Part shown: piece by piece, positions 13,691-24,285 of the stretch
Layout: every line of letters begins with the position of its first letter
How positions within the stretch are numbered: position 1 is the first letter of the stretch
Assembly (NCBI GenBank): GCA_023053685.1
Contig: JALIGW010000005.1
Span: 28,136,501-28,200,500, forward strand
Direction: 5' to 3'
Length of the DNA stretch: 64,000 nucleotides
From: Diadophis punctatus similis
Lineage: Eukaryota > Chordata > Lepidosauria > Squamata > Dipsadidae
Notes under the pieces: generated by a model
Told to the model about the DNA's origin: nothing
The model's database searches: none
Seen by the model: the letters and a program-made list of their open reading frames with translations, nothing else
Program-made: the position numbers and the translations under genes

Positions 13691-15574
13691 AGAATCGAAA
13701 TTAAATTATTCCTCCTCCATCGACCGATTCAGGTTTACAAAAAATGCATCATGTGAAAAACATTCAGGAGAATTAGATTCCTGATTTTGTCAAAGAGAAC
13801 TCCCATGACCACCTGAACAGTTGATGGTCCGCACAATGTCCTTAGAATATCATATCACCTTCATTTCAGATCATGAAAATGGTCTTGGGAGCAGAGTAAA
13901 ACTGTTTCTATATTCCCCAGAGCATTTCAGTCCATTGCAAATGAGGTGCGCTTTTTTTTACATCACCTCAAAAATAGACCTATGATGAACCAGCCATTCT
14001 TATCATAATATTATCTCAGAATATTTTAGAAATCAGCAGTACAATTACATTTCTCTTATTAAATAGCCACTATGAAATAAACTTTCATACTGCAAGATAA
14101 GCATGCTTTAGATAAGAAACATACTGACTGTTAAAATAGACATGACTACAACCTTTCCATTCCTATTAAATGCAAGAGGATGAAGCAATTAAATACCCAT
14201 AAAGTCAGTACAAAGAGACTTGCAGCGTTCTTTCATACAATTTCTTGTCCATTTAGATTTTATCAGGCCACAGGTCATGTTCCTCTTCAAAGCACCAATA
14301 GACAAGAATGTTTATAGCATCTTAATGATGCTTTTTCCATCATCCCACCATTATCACCCTTTGGAACCCATTTCAGAGATTAAAAATCATATGCATAAAA
14401 GAGCTATTTAAAAAAAAGCTTAGAAAATCTGGAGTCTTATCTTCAACTGACACAATTCATGACTGCTGCAAAGAGAGAATAGCACATGGCAAGGAAGCTG
14501 AAGTCCTGCTGATATACAAAATATTTTAAATCTAAGGAGAAAATATTTCTACTTTAGTTTCTAGGTATTTCTATACACAGAGGGAGAACAACAGTTCTTG
14601 ACATGTTTTTATGACTTAATGCAACACAATTCTGGTCCTAACCATTATGGCTCAGTAACCCTTTGCCACATTTTCTATTTATTTATCACTTGAAAGGATA
14701 TATTACTTTAGAAAAAAATGAATAGTTTCGTCTAAGAATTGCTTAATTATTATTATTTATTTTGGATGTTTTAATTCTGCCTTTATTATTTTTATAAATA
14801 ACCCAAGCTGGCAGACACACCTATTACTTCCTCCTCCTCCTATTTTCTCCACAGCAACCACTGTGACGTGAGTGGCTGAGAGAGAAAGTCACACAGCTGG
14901 CGTGGAACTAATTAATCCTAGAAACTATACTATTTAATAGTGTATATTGGAGGTGGAGACCCTTTGAGAGCCGTATGCAACGAAATTTCATTTGCCGATT
15001 AGTGTACATTGAAAGTGACAAAGTTAGTCTAAGTCTAAGTCTATAAAGGAATAAATTCACAAACTTGATAAAGTGCATTTGCTCAGATATTTTGTAGTCT
15101 TAACAGCAGAATATGGCATACCCCGTCAAAATTTGCTCTCAGGTTCAACCCATTTTGGTTGGGGAACTCCCATGACATATAATGTAATCTTGCTTTATTG
15201 TCTTTTCTTCCAGATGATTAAAAAACAACAACAACAACCCACAAGGGTTTATGTTATATAAGCTGGCTTCAAAAGGTTGTTTCATGTGGCTTATCACTCA
15301 ATACCCAGAGGTTTTATGAAGAAATAAAAGCTATCCCGGAACAACCAAAATAGAAACATTCTGCAATAGTCCTCTTCCCTAATTCCTCCCAAAGCAGAAG
15401 TATTTCATTTAAAAAATTGGGGGGGGGGGGGGAACCTGCTAAAATGTTCTTTACCTAACTGCAGTAAATATTGTTCTTTTTGCAGGATCCAATCTGAGTC
15501 AGTCACCGGGATCAGAGTTTTAATTTTCCACTGCCATTTGATCCCTTCAGTGTGATGTTTCATAGTGCCACAGT

Positions 15575-16232
15575 GTCATCTTAGATTTTAGATTTATTAT
15601 TAGAGTTGGAAGGGACCTTGTAGGTCATCTAGTCCAACCCCCTGCTCAAGCAGGAGTTCCTACACCATTTGAGACAGATGGCAGTCCAGTCTCCCCTTGA
15701 AGGTCGCAAGTGTTGGGGCTCTCACAACCTCCGCTGGCAAGCTGTTCCACTGGTTGATCGCTCTCACCGTCAGAAAGTTTCTCGTCACTTCCAGGTTGAA
15801 TCTCTCCTTGGTCAGCTTCCATCCGTTATTCCTTGTTTGGCTTTCTGGTGCCATAGAGAACAGCCTGACCCCCTCCTCTCTGTGGCAGCCCCTCAAGTAT
15901 TGGAACACTGCTATCATGTCACCCCTGGTCCTTCTCTTCGCCAGACTGGCCAAGCTCAGTTCCTGCAACCGCTCTTCGTATGTTTTATTTTCCAGATCCT
16001 TTATCATCCTGGTTGCTCTCCTCTGCACTTTCTCTAGGGTTTCAATGTCTTTTTTGTAGTGTGGTGACCAAAACTGGATGCAGTACTCTAGGTGTGGTCT
16101 GACCAAGACTTTATAGAGTGGTACTAGTACCTCTCTGGTCCTTGATTGTATCCCTCTATTTATGCAGCTCAGGACTGCGTTGGCCTTTTTGGCTGCTGCT
16201 GCACACATCTTGAGAAAGTCCGTGCGCTAATA
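15575..16232 (-). mobile_element. CR1 LINE 3' end with intact C-terminal ORF2 piece
   Basis: An uninterrupted 182-codon frame (15660-16208, minus) reads through the CR1 ORF2 C-terminus: QSRTREVLVPLYKVLVRPHL, EYCIQFWSPHYKKDIE, and NFLTVRAINQWNSLPAEVV, then a stop. The 3' UTR has the CR1 signature ggttggactagatgacct (seen here as its complement near 15630) and ends in taaatctaaaatctaaga-type repeats at 15580-15600. The 5' end is truncated within ORF2. Lack of stops over 182 codons suggests a relatively young copy, though CR1 pieces in this frame are common. Confidence 0.92.
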
Positions 16233-16556
16233 CGGTATTCATGTGTATATATGAGTGTGCATATATGTTACTTTGTAACTCATAAACCTAAAGGGCATTC
16301 TAGAACACTTGGATTTCCTGACAATCTCCTTCCTATCCAAGTCCACTTGTGCCTACTTTTCCTGAGCCTGGTTCAGATTCACCAGGTTTTGCCACCTATC
16401 ACGAGAACATAGCAATCCTCTTATTTAAATCTTGGGTCAGACTACCTTCAATTTATTCTATGGTTCCCATATCTCAAAACAGAATAATGTAATAATGAAA
16501 ACAAGTAAACAGAAAAACATTACCCAAAATGATTAGAGGAGCTTCTCTAGGTAGAA

Positions 16557-16680
16557 CAGAGGTCTTCAAACTTGGCAACTTTAAGACTTGTGGACTTCAA
16601 CTCCCAGAATTCTCCAGCCAACTCCAATTCTGGGAGTTGAAGTCCAGAAGTCTTAAAGTTGCCAAGTTTGGGGACCCCTG
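16557..16680. mobile_element. Palindromic hAT-type MITE copy 1
   Basis: This is a fold-back element whose two halves both contain ggacttcaactcccagaatt or its complement. Termini are CAGAGGTCTTC and GGGGACCCCTG. The 8-bp flanks aggtagaa / atgtagaa differ by one base. It is non-coding. Confidence 0.85.
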
Positions 16681-17141
16681 ATGTAGAAAGACCATAACTG
16701 ATACTTAGTTTGGAGTAAAGTAGAGGATGTTAACGAGGCACATGGAAAATATGGCAGGGGATATCTTGCAAAGTTGTAAGTTAGTATTTCTATTGTCAGT
16801 ACCTAAACTATGGCATTTTCATCTATCAGATACGGTGATGGTTACAATTTTAGATGACTTTAATAAGGGGTGGATAAATAGACAGAAGATTGGGCTACCA
16901 CTACTGGGAGTCACATACTGTCTCCTGAACACAGTCAACCTATACTGAATAGCAGCTGCTAGGAAGGGCAATGGAAGAGAACACATGCATCTGCTTGGCT
17001 ACTGGGTGACACAGATTTTCCTGACAGTTAGAACAATTAATCAGTGGCTGAGCAAGGCTCTTCTTATGATCTAGAATCCGAAAAGCTTGTGATGTCTTTT
17101 GGACTGTAACTATTTTTCTTTGACATGTATAAATCTACATA

Positions 17142-17482
17142 CAAGTAGTCCTTGATTTAAGAGCACAATTCCATTGCTAAAGCAAGGTGGTTGAGTCGTG
17201 CCTGATTTTATAACTTTTTTTGCCATGGTTGTTAAGCAAATCATTGCAGTTGTTATGTGAATCATGTAATCATTAAGTACATCCAGCTTGCGTCATTGAC
17301 TGACTGCTGGAAACTGGCTGGTAACACTGCATATACATGCCGGTTGCCAAGTGCCTGAATTTTGATCATGTGACCCTGGGGAATGCTGTGACGGTTGTAA
17401 GTTGGGACCGGGTAAGCCACTTTTTTCAGTGCTGTTATCATTTTGGTCTCTAAATAAATTGTTGTAAGTCAAAGACTACCTG
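17142..17482. mobile_element. Tc1/mariner-like MITE (CAGGTAGTCCTCGACTTA family), old copy
   Basis: The termini caagtagtccttgattta and taagtcaaagactacctg are inverted repeats. The interior carries the same order of motifs (tgatcatgtgacc, gttgtaagt) as the copies at 19255-20030 and 21175-21552. A TA precedes the left end; the right flank no longer shows it. The Tigger-like assignment is by terminal resemblance only. Confidence 0.65.
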
Positions 17483-17806
17483 GAATTCTGTATAAGTGGG
17501 AACCAAGAACAGTGAACCTGGCCCTCTATTTTTAGATAACCCCATTTCACCATTATAACCATCTTTATCAAATATACACAGTCTAGAATTAAGGGAATTT
17601 TCAGGACCTAAAATGGAGAGACCTCCAATAGACAAAAGACTGCTTGGCAGGTAGATGTAATATATCAGTAGTACAGCAAACGCAGTTGTCCATGTAATGA
17701 TTTATGGGAGTCTGGGTAATGGCAATATTAGTACTCACAATAGAATGAAGGAATAGTGATGTTTATATTGTGCTCTATCCAAGTTCTCAACAGGTTTCAT
17801 ATACAC

Positions 17807-17915
17807 CAGTGTTTCTGTGCAACTTTAGGATGGGTGGACTTCAACTTCCAGAAGTTGGGGAATTCTGGGAGTTGAAGTCTACCCATCTTAAAGTTGCCAC
17901 GTTTGAGAAACACTG
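17807..17915. mobile_element. Palindromic hAT-type MITE copy 2
   Basis: Termini are CAGTGTTTCTGTGC and GTTTGAGAAACACTG, and the interior is nearly self-complementary (acttcaacttccagaa / ttctgggagttgaagt). Flanks atatacac (17799-17806) and acatacac (17916-17923) are an 8-bp duplication with one change. Confidence 0.85.
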
Positions 17916-17967
17916 ACATACACTATTTCAGTAATCCAACAAACTGCAAAGCATTTAACTTTAAGAG

Positions 17968-18090
17968 CAGAGGTCTTCAAACTTGGCAACTTTAAGACTT
18001 GTGGACTTAAACTCCCAGAATTCAGCTGGCTGGAGAATTCTGGGAATTGAAGTCCACAAGTCTTAAAGTTGTCAAGTTTGGGGACCCCTG
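17968..18090. mobile_element. Palindromic hAT-type MITE copy 3
   Basis: Termini are CAGAGGTCTTCAAACTTGG and CCAAGTTTGGGGACCCCTG complements, around a fold-back core. A perfect 8-bp duplication, tttaagag, lies at 17960-17967 and 18091-18098. Confidence 0.9.
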
Positions 18091-18902
18091 TTTAAGAGAG
18101 TGGCTCAGCTAAGTAGACTGAAACTTGCCTAAGGCTACCAACGGAATTCACGGAACAGCTAATCAATAGAGGACTTCTGGTTTGTACTCTCTGAATCCTA
18201 CATTTATTTGCTTGAGTAAATTCTACTTTGTTTAGTGGTTTAGTTTACTCCAAGACTGAGTGTGCATAGAACCAAAGCTTTAATCACTGTCCCACAGGTA
18301 ATGCTATATACTGTAGGTACATATTAGCCAAATTATCCAGAGTTATTCGACAACATTATCACTCAGTGAGCAGCCATTGAAACATTACAAAAAAGTATTT
18401 GCTTTTCGATTGCTTTTGAATTCTGCTGAATTATTTTGATTTGCTTTCTCTACTATACATGCTATGTTAAATAGCTCCAATTTTAAATTTCTAAGGTGTA
18501 AGTCAAAACTCTGCTGGTTTTTATGTGCATCACACTGTTAAGGCTGCGCTCTGCCTTTTTTTTCAGCACACCTGAAACCATTTCTGATATAACAGTTTCT
18601 AATGTAATATATTTATTTATTAATTTTTTATTCCACCCATCTGACTCTTACAGTGACTCTGGGCAGCTTACAATATAATAAAAAGGTAAAAAAAAAGGTA
18701 GCACAAAATGATTAAAATTAAGAGGATTAAATAGGAAACAAAAAAAACAAACCACTCCAAAAGGATGGGCAATACAGGAGTGCTCACTTTCTCTCTACCC
18801 CATCAGTTACCCCCAGTCTAGAAGCCTCTATGGGGGCCCCAGGACAGCGGGAAGGACCAAATTTTTAAGCACCTCCAGAAGGCCAAGAGTGTCTCAAGTC
18901 AA

Positions 18903-19050
18903 ACTAGGTGGCTCAGTGGCTAAGACACTGAACTTGTCAATCAGAAAGGTCGGCAGTTCAGCGGTTCAAATCCCTAGTATAGGCCTCCTGCATGAGCAGG
19001 GGGTTGGACTAGATGACCTCCAAGGTCCCTTCCAACTCTGTTACTGTTAT
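18903..19050 (+). mobile_element. tRNA-derived SINE with CR1-like 3' tail
   Basis: The head actaggtggctcagtggc plus the B-box-like ggttcaaatcc is tRNA-derived. The tail gttggactagatgacctcc...cccttccaactctg equals the CR1 3' terminus seen at 15600-15640, implying mobilisation by CR1 machinery. A second copy, split by a transposon, is at 43403-43983. Confidence 0.85.
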
Positions 19051-19254
19051 ATTCCAGATGGCAGGAGCCACAGTGGGAAAAGGCTTTTCTCCTGAACCCC
19101 CTCAGCTGAAACTCTTTGCCAGGTAGGATCAAAAGTAGGCTTCTGCTGTTGGAACAAAAGGGACAGGCTAGTCTCATTGAGGCGAGATGGCTCCTCAGTT
19201 GTATATTGAGCATGGAGGCTTTGACAGAAATCAAATCAATAGGTGCAATATATA

Positions 19255-20030
19255 CAGGTAATCCTCGACTTACAACAGTTCATTTAGTGAGCGTTCGAAG
19301 TTACAACAGCAGTGAAAATAGCGACTTACAGTATATTAAAGTTTGTTGCAAAATCAAAACCAGAAGCTCACACAGATGACTGATTCAGCTGGATTCAATA
19401 ACTTCTTTATAAACATAATAATATATGTATTTACAATACCACAAGTAGAATTCTTCAATCAGTTACAGGTAAACACAAGCAGGAGAGTTAAGTTTCATTT
19501 CAGCAGAGTTCAGAGTGGAAGAGTACAGAGTGGAGACAAGAGAGCAGAGTGGGCTGAGCCACGCCCAGCCTTAAACTTAAGCATTCAGTTTCGATTCTCT
19601 GCACAGACTCAGAAGCGGTTAGCTCCCATTGGCTGACTTAGTTGCTATGCCTATTCATTGGCTAACCTTGTTAACATGGCTGTCCCAGTTCATGAATATC
19701 TTAACAACGTATGACCATTTTTCACACTTAGGACCATTGCAGTATCCCAATGGTCATGTGATTCACATTCAGATGCTTGACAACTGACTCACATTTATGA
19801 TGGTTGCAGTGTTCAGGAGCCATTTTGTGACCTTCTGACAAGCAAAGTCAATGGAGAACCCAGATTCACTTAACAACCAGTTACTGATTTAACAACTGCA
19901 GTGATTCACTTAACAAACGTGACAAGAAAAGTCGTAAAAGGGACAAATTCACTTAACAAACTTTTCACTTAACGACATAAATTTTGGGCTCAATTGTGGT
20001 CGTAAACTGAGGACTACCTGCTCATACGTA
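19255..20030. mobile_element. Tc1/mariner-like MITE interrupted by an LTR
   Basis: Termini are caggtaatcctcgacttac and actgaggactacctg. The left flank is TA; the right flank has no clear TA. The arms contain the family motifs agtgagcgttcgaagttac, aatggtcatgtgatt, and cacttaacaacc. The normal order breaks at about 19330 and resumes at about 19709, where the LTR lies. Confidence 0.7.
19344..19706 (-). mobile_element. Putative solo LTR inside the MITE (minus orientation)
   Basis: The inserted segment starts tgttgc and ends ttaaca, so on either strand it begins TG and ends CA. Minus-strand reading shows two CCAAT boxes (gccaatgaataggc and gccaatgggagc), a TATA-like stretch downstream and an A/T-rich poly(A) region, the order of a retroelement LTR. 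The target duplication could not be defined because a few extra bases (about 19330-19343) flank the left edge. No internal genes are present. Confidence 0.5.
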
Positions 20031-20221
20031 TTCAGACACAGGTAAACATGAAAACAGAAATACACATATACACAAGCCTGGAAAAAGTTTAACAGTGGAA
20101 CTACAAAAGTTATGGAGGTACGTTCTGTGAAAGAACAAAAAAAATGAAGGAAATCTTTGTAACTGCATGCACAGAGAGGCCCAGAAGATACAATAAACTC
20201 TTGAAGCATTAAGAAAAACTA

Positions 20222-20401
<180 letters not shown>

Positions 20402-20818
20402 TCAGTTTCGGAAGGCTGGGTGCATGATTTAATTTTTTTTAACCTTAAAAAAAATCAAACCAGTTATGAATGCTGCAAATTTAAAAACTCATAAAGGTAT
20501 GGTATAGAAGTCAGCCAGTTTTTCCAAAGATCATGCCCTGGTTGCAGAGAAATTAGTATGGGATTTAATTAAACATGTTCCAAGAATTTTGATTTTACTG
20601 TATTTTTTTGCCATTAAAGGAAAAGGAAAAATGCATTGTTTCTGGCTCTTAACAATTGCAAAGACAGGCTTAAAAGTGTGCGGATGAAAACTGTTGAAAT
20701 CTGAGAAACAAGGCAGGAAAGCTATCTCAGGAGAGTTTCCAGTAGTCAGAAAACTTCAGAGTCCTTTATTGCTACTTGCAACAGTACAATGCATTATGCC
20801 TTCTAAATGCTTTCCCAC

Positions 20819-21144
20819 CAGGGGTGGGTTCCTACCGGTGCGGTCTTCTCTATGGCACCGGTAGTGGCCGGCGGATTGCGAAATGGCTCCGGTGCCGTCC
20901 TCCCTGGTCCATCGCGCGGCACCATCTTTTTTTGGGAATTTTTGGGCTTTTTTTGCTTCCTGCGCATGCGCGGAAGCAAAATCATGTGAGGGGCGTGCAC
21001 GCGCGTATCTCATTGTGAGATTTTGCTTCCACGCATGCGCAGGAAGCAAAATCGCGTGAGGGGGTGCACGCACGTAGCACGCACGCAAGAAACATGGCAA
21101 TGCGCGCGCAGCGCACCGGGAGCGAGGTAAAAGCAACCCGCCCA
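20819..21144. mobile_element. hAT-type MITE (GTGGGTTCCTAC family)
   Basis: It starts caggggtgggttcctaccgg and ends gcaacccgccca, the last bases of the terminus being eroded. A perfect 8-bp duplication, tttcccac, is at 20811-20818 and 21145-21152. The interior is GC-rich with two fold-back blocks of gcttcctgcgcatgcgcgg type, including the NRF1-like TGCGCATGCGCG at 20961-20972. Confidence 0.87.
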
Positions 21145-21174
21145 TTTCCCACCATCTGCAAATGTGTGTAGTAC

Positions 21175-21552
21175 AGTTAGTCCTTGACTTACAACAGTTC
21201 ATTTAGTGACCTTTCAAAGTTACAACAGCACTGAATAAAGTGACTTATGACCATTTTTCACAGTTACCACCTTTGCAGCATCCCCATGGTCATGTGATCA
21301 AAATTCAGATGCTTGGCAACTGGCTCATATTTATAGCGGTTGCTGTGCCCTGGAGTCATGTGATCATTGTTTGCGAACTTCTGACAAGCAAAGTCAATGG
21401 GGAAACCAGATGGGGTTACTAACAACTTCAGTGATTCACTTAACAACTGTGCCAAGAAATGTCATAAAATGGTGCAAAACTCACTTAACAAATGTCTCAC
21501 TTGACAACAGAAATTTGGAGCTCAACTGTGGTCATAAGTCAAGTACATCCTG
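21175..21552. mobile_element. Tc1/mariner-like MITE, copy with TA flanks
   Basis: It starts cagttagtccttgacttac and ends gtcaagtacatcctg. TA dinucleotides flank both ends (21173-21174 and 21553-21554), as for Tc1/mariner insertions. The internal motif order equals that of the 19255-20030 copy without the LTR, so it serves as the empty-site reference. Confidence 0.78.
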
Positions 21553-21950
21553 TACCTGATATCCCACCAACTGTGCTTTATTGCTACTGAAATGCTGCAA
21601 CAGAATAGAACTAAATAAGCAATATTGTAACTGCTATGATAATATATACCGGTATATATATATTTTAGCACCTAAAACTGATCCATGTTTAGTGAATAGC
21701 TGGTTCTAAATCCTTGCAGTGATCAGTAAGCATAGGCTCAGCATACTGATTTTGGCACTTGGGTATCACTGTTCAATATTCAGCTTCCATGCTGAAAGTG
21801 CCCTGGCCTTTAAAGTGCCAGTTTTAAATATTTCGTGGGCTGAGACTGGAGTATAGAAAGTGCAGCAACAATGGTCTACAGCAGGGGTGGCCAAACCGTG
21901 GCGCATGCGCCAAACGTGGCGCATTCCACGATTTCAAGTGGCGCATCCAC

Positions 21951-22085
21951 CGTCGCGTTCCTCAGTATTGTGTCCAGGGCAGCCCGTTCTAAAAGAGATC
22001 GTCTCGCGAGTTTGAGAAGTTTGAACTCGCGAGACTTTCTCTTTTAGAATGGGCTGCCCTGGACACATTACCGAGGAACACGACG
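21951..22085. repeat. 60-nt-arm palindrome inside the hAT element
   Basis: Arms 21951-22010 and 22026-22085 are nearly perfect reverse complements (for example ctcgcgag, tctaaaagag, gtgtccagggcagccc and their complements), with a 15-nt loop tttgagaagtttgaa. A few mismatches occur in the outer third. Confidence 0.9.
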
Positions 22086-22281
22086 GAACAAGTCCCAGGT
22101 AGGACACGGGTCACACAGCTCTCCCCGCCGCGCGCAGAGCCGAAGGGGTGGTGGGAGGCGAGGAAAGGAAGCGGCCGGCAGAGCCGAAGGGGAGGCTCTG
22201 CCAGCCGCCTCCTTTCCTCGCCTCCCACCGCTTCTCGGCTCTGCCACCGCCACTGCCTCCTCCTTTCCTCGCCTCCCGTGT

Positions 22282-22475
22282 GCGGAACTTGGCCCCAGCC
22301 CGCCGCTCCCCAAAGCCCAGCACCGCAGGTGCCTTCAGGAGCCCTGAAGCTCTGCCGGCAGAGCCGAAGGGGAGGCGGGAGGCGAGGAAAGGAGGCGGCT
22401 GGCAGAGCTTCAGGGCTCCTGAAGGCACCTGCAGCGCTGGGCTTTGGGGAGCGGTGGGCTGGGGCCAAGTTCCGC
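22282..22475. repeat. 75-nt-arm GC-rich palindrome inside the hAT element
   Basis: The left arm 22282-22357 (gcggaacttggccccagccc ... ggtgccttcaggagccctga) pairs with the right arm 22401-22475 (tcagggctcctgaaggcacc ... ggggccaagttccgc). The loop is about 43 nt. Neighbouring shorter inverted pieces (22170-22235) repeat the gaggcgaggaaagg / cctttcctcgcctc theme. Confidence 0.85.
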
Positions 22476-22756
22476 AGGCGGAGGCGCAGGCCTTCCTCCT
22501 CTGCGACCGTCCCTCGCCCGGGCCGGAGTGCCTTGCCTTTGCCGCTCCTCCATGCCCGCCTCCTCAGGCGCACTTTCTGCCAGGCGGCTTCAGCAACCGT
22601 AAGTAGTGCTTCCTTCGGCGCCCTTCCCCCGCCTGCAGCTTTCCAAGATGTCCATTCCCCTCCTTTGTGTCCCCGGAGCTGCTCTGGGAGGGCTGGCGGG
22701 GGGAGCGAGGGAGCGCTTGGCCGGATGTGGCCGCTGCCTGCCCGCCGCCTGTCACC

Positions 22757-23664
22757 CAAAGCCTCGCTCGCCCCGCCGCCTGCCGCCTCGCTCGCCCCGC
22801 CGCCCGCCACCTTGCTCGCCCCGCCGCCCAAAGCCTCGCTCGCCTCGCCGCCCGCCGCCTCGCTCGCCCTGCTGCCCGCCGCCCACTGCCTCGCTCGCCC
22901 CGCCGCCCGAAGCCTCGCTCGCCTCGCCGCCCGAAGCCTCGCTCGCCCCGCCGCCCGAAGCCTCGCTCGCCCCGCCGCCCGCCGCCTCGCTCGCCCCGCT
23001 GCCCGCCGCCTCGCTCGCCCTGCCGCCCGCCGCCCACTGCCTCGCTCGCCCTGCCGCCCGCCGCCTCGCTCGCCCCGCCGCCCGAAGCCTCGCTCGCCCC
23101 GCCCCCCGCCGCCTCGCTCGCCCCGCTGCCCGCCGCCTCGCTCGCCCCGCCGCCCGAAGCCTCGCTCGCCTCGCCGCCCGCCACCCGAAGCCTCGCTCGC
23201 TCTGCCGCCCGCCGCTCGAAGCCTCACTCGCCCCGCCGCCTGAAGCCTCGCTCGCCCTGCCGCCCGCCGCCCGAAGCCTCGCTCGCCCCGCCGCCCGAAG
23301 CCTCGCTCGCCCCGCCGCCCGCCGCCTCGCTCGCCCCGCTGCCCGCCACCTCGCTCGCCCCGCTGCCCGAAGCCTCGTTCGCCTCGCTGCCCGCCGCCTC
23401 GCTCGCCCGCCGCCCGAAGCCTCGCTCGCCTCGCCACCCGCCGCCCGAAGCCTCGCTCGCCCCGCCGCCCGCCGCCTCGCTCGCCCTTCTGCCCGCCGCC
23501 TGAAGCCTCGCTCGCCTCGCCACCCGCCACCTCGCTCGCCCTGCCGCCCGCCGCCCGAAGCCTCACTCGCCTCGCCACCCGCCGCCCAAAGCCTCGCTCG
23601 CCCCGCCGCCCGAAGCCTCGCTCGCCCAGCTGCCCGCCGCCTGGCGCCCAAAGACTCGCCCGCC
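22757..23664. repeat. 24-bp GC-rich minisatellite, about 37 units
   Basis: The consensus unit is gcctcgctcgccccgccgcc plus cgaa or cgcc, 24 bp in all. Variants interleave rather than forming blocks, and some units are shortened or carry an extra cactgcc piece. Because 24 is a multiple of three, several frames stay open, for example an eight-residue Gly-Glu-Arg-Gly-Phe-Gly-Arg-Arg repeat on the minus strand. I regard those as non-genic. Confidence 0.93.
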
Positions 23665-23901
23665 CGCCCGCCCTCCAATGGAGGGAGCCAAGCTTGGGAA
23701 CGGAGCCCTGCCTCCCTCCCGCCTCCCCCCCACCTGGATGCTGCCATTTGCGTTCTTTTGCCCTCTGCGCATGCGCACAGCGTTCTGCGCATGCGCAGAG
23801 GGCAAAACTCAAATGGCGACATCCAGGCGGGCCCGCCCACCCAGGACGCCTGGGCCAATTGGCGCATGGGACGCTTCAGGTTGGCCACCACTGGTCTACA
23901 G

Positions 23902-24085
23902 CAATGTTTTTCAACCTGTGGCCTGCGGACTCCTGGGGGCCACAATGTTGTCCCAGGGGGTCTGCAAAGATTTGAAGAAATGATTTAAATCTTGATTTAA
24001 GTCTTGGGGGGTTGTCTTTTGTGACCATAGTCCGTGGGCCACAAAAGATATTTAAAGGTGGTGAAGAAAGGGTTGAAAACCACTG
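23902..24085. mobile_element. 184-bp hAT MITE abutting the large hAT element
   Basis: It starts caatgtttttcaacctgtgg and ends gggttgaaaaccactg (inverted). The same 8-bp target gtctacag stands on its left (23894-23901, shared with the preceding element) and on its right (24086-24093). It is non-coding. Confidence 0.9.
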
Positions 24086-24285
24086 GTCTACAGGATTTAG
24101 AACACAGTTCCAGATGTCCTGGGAAATCTGGATGCAGGAGGAAAAAAAACAGTTTATCATCAAAACACCGCTGAAAGACTTGTACAACTTGACATCTGCT
24201 GCTGCAGCATCTAGACTGCAATAACAGAATACTCCAGTCGGCATAGTTCTATTTTGATAGCAAGAGCCCTTCACTTCTACTATAC

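Larger units (their letters stand above)
21882..23893. mobile_element. 2.0-kb non-autonomous hAT element with palindromes and minisatellite
   Basis: The left end caggggtggccaaacc and right end ggttggccaccactg are inverted repeats. They are flanked by a perfect 8-bp duplication, gtctacag (21874-21881 and 23894-23901), that fits the hAT preference nTnnnnAn. The interior is extremely GC- and CpG-rich against an AT-rich intron. It consists of two large palindromes, a 24-bp minisatellite and a right segment with two TGCGCATGCGCA palindromes (23766-23777, 23786-23797). No transposase is encoded. Long frames through it on both strands are products of the repeat. Confidence 0.9.

Noticed and set aside
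15669..16059. Two plus-strand frames of 120-122 codons
   Set aside because: They are antisense shadows of the CR1 ORF2 C-terminus on the minus strand, which has the recognisable motifs.
22757..23664. Possible CRISPR-like array of regularly spaced repeats
   Set aside because: The units are contiguous without unique spacers, in a vertebrate intron. It is a minisatellite.
21989..23812. A 607-codon frame (minus) and several 200-460-codon frames across the GC block, with Gly-Glu-Arg-Gly repeats resembling RGG or collagen-like proteins
   Set aside because: The 24-bp repeat is a multiple of three and lacks AT-rich stop codons, so many frames stay open on both strands. The block lies inside a hAT element with clear ends and duplications. 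No splice or start context supports a gene.
21882..23893. Host CpG-island promoter
   Set aside because: The CpG-rich block has hAT termini and an 8-bp duplication and lies deep in GRK5 intron 2. Promoter activity is possible, but the sequence alone does not show a host promoter.
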